From JAAYHV01 sp035268985 (lineage in GTDB: Bacteria > Bacillota > Clostridia > Peptostreptococcales > Anaerovoracaceae), in the NCBI GenBank assembly GCA_035268985.1, contig DATFJV010000023.1, forward strand, positions 1 to 7,024: 7,024 nucleotides of DNA, written 5' to 3'. The notes beneath the pieces were generated by a model. The model was not told the DNA's origin. It saw nothing but the letters and a program-made list of their open reading frames with translations, and searched no databases. A program made the position numbers and the translations under genes. Every line of letters begins with the position of its first letter. Positions within the stretch are counted from its first letter, which is position 1. Positions 4,926 through 7,024 of the stretch are shown piece after piece.

Positions 4926-6785
4926 ATGAAATTAAATTATGATAAAAAATCAAAAGACCCCAGCTACTTTGTGCAAAAAGGTTACCGTAACGGTAATAAG
5001 ACTACCACAAAGAACATTGCTAGAATTGGAAAGCATTCTGAACTGCTAATGATTACAGATGATCCTTTGGCTTATGCTAAAGAACAGGTTGCTAAGTATA
5101 ATGATGAAGAAAAAAACAGCAAGGTGACTATGGAGGTTAAAATCGATTTTGCTGAAAAAATCAAACTCAGCAACGACCTTGTTTCTTCTAGCACAAACTT
5201 GAATATAGGTTATCTGTTTTTGCAGCAGCTTTATCATGACTTGGAAATCGGATCCTTCTTTAAAAGCATTACCAATGATTCTAAGATTACTTTCGACCCA
5301 AACACTGTTTATCGTTTCCTTACATTTGCAAGGATTCTTTACCCTGATTCCAAGTTAGGAACACACCAACATCTTGGTCACTATTTCGAAAAACCTTGTT
5401 TTGACTATGTTCATATACTTCGCACTATGGATCTTCTAGAAGCCCATTACGATGACTATATTGCTTATCTTTTTGAGAAAAGCAAGAATATAGTGAAACG
5501 TGATACATCAGTCTGCTATTATGACTGCACCAATTATTATTTCGAAATCGAATCTCCAGATGATGATTATGTTGATGAGGTTACAGGTGAAATCATTAAG
5601 GGCTTTCGCAAATACGGCATGTCCAAGCAACACCAACCAGCTCCTCTCGTTCAGATGGGTCTTTTTATGGATTCAGACGGAATACCACTTTCCATGTATC
5701 TTACTTCTGGTTCAGATAACGAGCAGACAACCGCCATTCCATTAGAAAAAAAACTGACTCAAATGTTTAAGGGAAAGAAGTTTATATATTGTGCAGATGC
5801 AGGTCTTGGTTCTCTCAGCATCAGAAATTTTAATTCTATGGGTGGAAGATCGTTTATCGTTACACAATCCATTAAGAAACTTTCGGGTACCTTAAAAGAA
5901 GCCGTGTTTAACGACATTGATTACAGACTACTATCCTCTGATAGCGACGTATCCGTAGCAGATATGAAGAATTTCGATAAAAACGACCTAGCAAACTTGA
6001 GTATGTATAACGACAAAATATATAAGATTATAACAGCAGACAAAGCTATGGACCTTGGTCTTTATGAAGAAAAAATCCTCAAAAATGGCAAGACAAAGAA
6101 AGTAAAAGCTAAAGCTGTTGTTAAACAGAAAATCATCATTACTTTTTCAAGAAAGATGATGGAATATCAGAGATTCATCAGAAACCGCCAGATAGATAAA
6201 GCTAGAATTCTGCTTAAAAATATAGATCCCGACTTATACAAAAAAGGACCTAATGACATTACTCGATTTATTAAAAGGACTTCTTCTTCAAAAACAGGTG
6301 ATAAAGTTATTGTTCATTATGTTCTTGACCAAGATACCATTGACGAAGAAGAAAAGTACGATGGCTATTATGCAATAGCCACTAATCTTGATGATCCTGC
6401 TAAAGATATTATTAAAATCAGTTCTAAACGACACAAAATCGAAGACTGCTTCAGGGTTATGAAAACAAACTTTTCAGCTCGCCCAGTATTTCATCAGAAC
6501 AAGGAGAGAATTATCGCGCATTTCATGATATGTTATACATCTCTTCTGATATATCGTTTGCTAGAAAAGAAACTTGACTTGAATCAAACACATTTTTCTG
6601 TCGAAAACATTGTTGAAACGCTAAGAAATATGGAAGTGGCTAATATCGAAGATATGTGTTATATGTCGACCTACAAATGTTCACAAGTCTGCACAGCTTT
6701 AAATACTGTATTTGATTTAGAATTAAACAAAAAATATTATCAACCAAAAGAACTTAACAAAAAAATTAAAAAAATTTTAGGATAG
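4926..6785 (+). CDS. IS1634-family DDE transposase
   Basis: The 619-residue protein catalyses cutting and joining of the element ends through an RNase H-like DDE site. The probable triad is D200 (CYYDCTNYYFE at 197-207), D291 (YCADAGLGS at 288-296) and E506 (RHKIEDCFRVMK at 502-513). SGSDNEQTT at 261-269 is another conserved patch. The roughly 215 residues between D291 and E506 hold the insertion domain usual for the IS4/IS1634 clan, including a basic segment near 385-402. The N-terminal part (YFVQKGYRNGNKTTTKNIARIGK, about 14-36) is typical for the family, which supports the ATG at 4926 over internal starts. No Shine-Dalgarno sequence is placed for that start. The frame is full length and uninterrupted. 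A terminator follows 30 bases downstream. Confidence 0.95.
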   Translation: MKLNYDKKSKDPSYFVQKGYRNGNKTTTKNIARIGKHSELLMITDDPLAYAKEQVAKYNDEEKNSKVTMEVKIDFAEKIKLSNDLVSSSTNLNIGYLFLQQLYHDLEIGSFFKSITNDSKITFDPNTVYRFLTFARILYPDSKLGTHQHLGHYFEKPCFDYVHILRTMDLLEAHYDDYIAYLFEKSKNIVKRDTSVCYYDCTNYYFEIESPDDDYVDEVTGEIIKGFRKYGMSKQHQPAPLVQMGLFMDSDGIPLSMYLTSGSDNEQTTAIPLEKKLTQMFKGKKFIYCADAGLGSLSIRNFNSMGGRSFIVTQSIKKLSGTLKEAVFNDIDYRLLSSDSDVSVADMKNFDKNDLANLSMYNDKIYKIITADKAMDLGLYEEKILKNGKTKKVKAKAVVKQKIIITFSRKMMEYQRFIRNRQIDKARILLKNIDPDLYKKGPNDITRFIKRTSSSKTGDKVIVHYVLDQDTIDEEEKYDGYYAIATNLDDPAKDIIKISSKRHKIEDCFRVMKTNFSARPVFHQNKERIIAHFMICYTSLLIYRLLEKKLDLNQTHFSVENIVETLRNMEVANIEDMCYMSTYKCSQVCTALNTVFDLELNKKYYQPKELNKKIKKILG

Positions 6786-6789
6786 TATT

Positions 6790-6802
6790 TCCGTACAACA
6801 TA
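6790..6802 (-). repeat. Subterminal inverted repeat, right copy
   Basis: TCCGTACAACATA lies 4 bases after the transposase stop and is the exact complement of 4888-4900. Only the 13 bases match; flanking bases diverge at once. Confidence 0.75.
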
Positions 6803-6814
6803 ATCAGATCTAAG

Positions 6815-6867
6815 AAAGAGGTCACAAACAGCTATTTAAAGCCATTTGTAACCTCTTTTAATTTTTT
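6815..6867 (+). terminator. Transposase terminator
   Basis: AAAGAGGTCACAAA (6815-6828) pairs with TTTGTAACCTCTTT (6845-6858), a 14-bp stem with a single mismatch, followed by a T-rich tail reaching TTTTTT at 6862-6867. On the minus strand the stem is followed by the weaker run TTTCTTAG, so it may partly stop antisense transcripts entering from the right. Confidence 0.85.
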
Positions 6868-6870
6868 AAC

Positions 6871-6880
6871 TGTCGAAAAC
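6871..6880 (-). repeat. Right terminal inverted repeat of the IS
   Basis: TGTCGAAAAC is the exact complement of the left end core at 4799-4808. GGG (6881-6883) separates it from the target duplication. Confidence 0.8.
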
Positions 6881-6883
6881 GGG

Positions 6884-6913
6884 ATTATAGCAGAAACAGG
6901 TTATCACATACAA
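6884..6913 (-). promoter_or_regulatory. Orphan duplicated promoter facing into the IS
   Basis: This is the second copy of the transporter promoter: TTGTAT at 6913-6908, an 18-base spacer and TATAAT at 6889-6884, read leftward. Transcription would start near 6877, inside the IS right end, and run antisense to the transposase gene. The IS terminator hairpin at 6815-6858 read backwards may stop it early. Since the left copy has the identical sequence, activity should be similar unless upstream flanks matter. Confidence 0.55.
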
Positions 6914-6919
6914 TAGCGC
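6884..6919. repeat. 36-bp target-site duplication, right copy
   Basis: Identical to 4761-4796 over all 36 bases. It begins directly after the IS right tip. Confidence 0.9.
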
Positions 6920-6997
6920 AAGTATGTAATAATTACAAAGATATTGGTAAATATTTGTAAACACATCCAATTGCAATGAGTTTGTAAGGAGAGTATC

Positions 6998-7024
6998 ATA
7001 AAATTAAGAATAGTTAATATAGGA
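6998..7024 (+). CDS. Start of a rightward gene with apparent ATA start codon (cut by window edge)
   Basis: A strong ribosome binding site, AAGGAG (6986-6991), is followed 6 bases later by ATA and an open frame reading KLRIVNIG to the window end. The other two frames hit stops within a few codons (TAA at 6999-7001 and at 7015-7017). The frame has been open since a TGA at 6977-6979 but contains no ATG, GTG or TTG before the edge. Either ATA (or the ATC before it) is the start, the start codon has been lost by mutation, or there is a sequence error. Nine residues are too few for a family call. It would have been divergent from the transporter gene before the IS arrived. I see no convincing rightward promoter in 6884-6985. 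Confidence 0.35.

Larger units (their letters stand above)
4797..6883 (+). mobile_element. Complete IS1634-family insertion sequence, about 2.09 kb
   Basis: The element is bounded by the 36-bp direct repeat and by terminal inverted repeats with the core GTTTTCGACA (4799-4808, and complement at 6871-6880). It encodes one intact DDE transposase. A hairpin terminator lies at each end inside the element, and a subterminal 13-bp inverted repeat lies at 4888-4900 and 6790-6802. The perfect target duplication, intact reading frame and intact ends suggest a recent insertion and a possibly active element. It landed in the space between the leftward transporter gene and a rightward reading frame. Removing the element and one repeat copy leaves about 143 bases between them. 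Confidence 0.92.

Noticed and set aside
5046..5745. Minus-strand ORF (5046-5237) and plus-strand ORF (5500-5745) within the transposase
   Set aside because: Both lie fully inside the transposase frame and show no domain or ribosome binding site. An overlapping accessory ORF is not expected for IS1634-family elements.
4888..6802. The 13-bp inverted pair as the actual ends of the insertion sequence
   Set aside because: Only the outer repeats abut an exact direct duplication of host DNA, and the outer segment carries the transposase terminator, so the 13-mers are subterminal.
4761..6919. The 36-bp direct repeat as a phage or integrative-element attachment site
   Set aside because: The enclosed DNA contains only a DDE transposase with terminal inverted repeats and no integrase or tRNA gene, so a long IS target duplication explains it fully.
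1..7024. CRISPR array, tRNA or rRNA genes
   Set aside because: No regularly spaced repeats of that kind and no tRNA- or rRNA-like sequence was seen on either strand by eye.

Overview
The window is AT-rich DNA with AT-biased codons, strong AAGG-type ribosome binding sites and Clostridia/Firmicutes-like gene families. It most likely comes from a low-GC, Gram-positive chromosome of the Clostridia. It combines the upstream end of a surface-polysaccharide (capsule/exopolysaccharide) locus with a complete insertion sequence.

Layout. Positions 1-825 (minus strand) hold the N-terminal 275 codons of a membrane-anchored CapD/PglF-type nucleotide-sugar dehydratase that runs off the left edge. Positions 826-975 are its promoter region, with an extended -10, a 12-bp palindrome and helically phased repeats. 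Positions 976-1515 contain no confident gene. They hold three successive leftward terminators, a doubtful 68-codon ORF and a degenerate coding remnant. Positions 1552-3033 (minus) encode an LCP (LytR-CpsA-Psr) cell-wall ligase of the three-helix CpsA type. A possible 54-codon ORF lies just upstream of it. Positions 3260-3805 (an HD-domain phosphohydrolase) and 3827-4732 (an EamA/DMT ten-helix transporter) are both on the minus strand and probably form one transcript. Positions 4797-6883 are an intact IS1634-family element carrying a 619-residue DDE transposase on the plus strand. After it come about 140 bases and the first codons of a rightward reading frame with a good ribosome binding site but no standard start codon.

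The clearest result is the architecture of the insertion sequence. A perfect 36-bp direct repeat flanks it exactly (4761-4796 and 6884-6919), which fits the long target duplications known for the IS1634 family. The duplicated target is the apparent promoter of the transporter gene. The left copy still serves that gene, and the right copy is an orphan promoter pointing antisense into the element. Inside the element, a second, subterminal 13-bp inverted repeat contains the transposase -35 box. The transposase -10 box lies only 5 bases before the ATG, which predicts a leaderless mRNA. The LCP protein (attachment of polymer to the wall) and the CapD-like enzyme (nucleotide-sugar synthesis) fit one surface-glycan pathway, but the CapD gene appears insulated by terminators and separately controlled.
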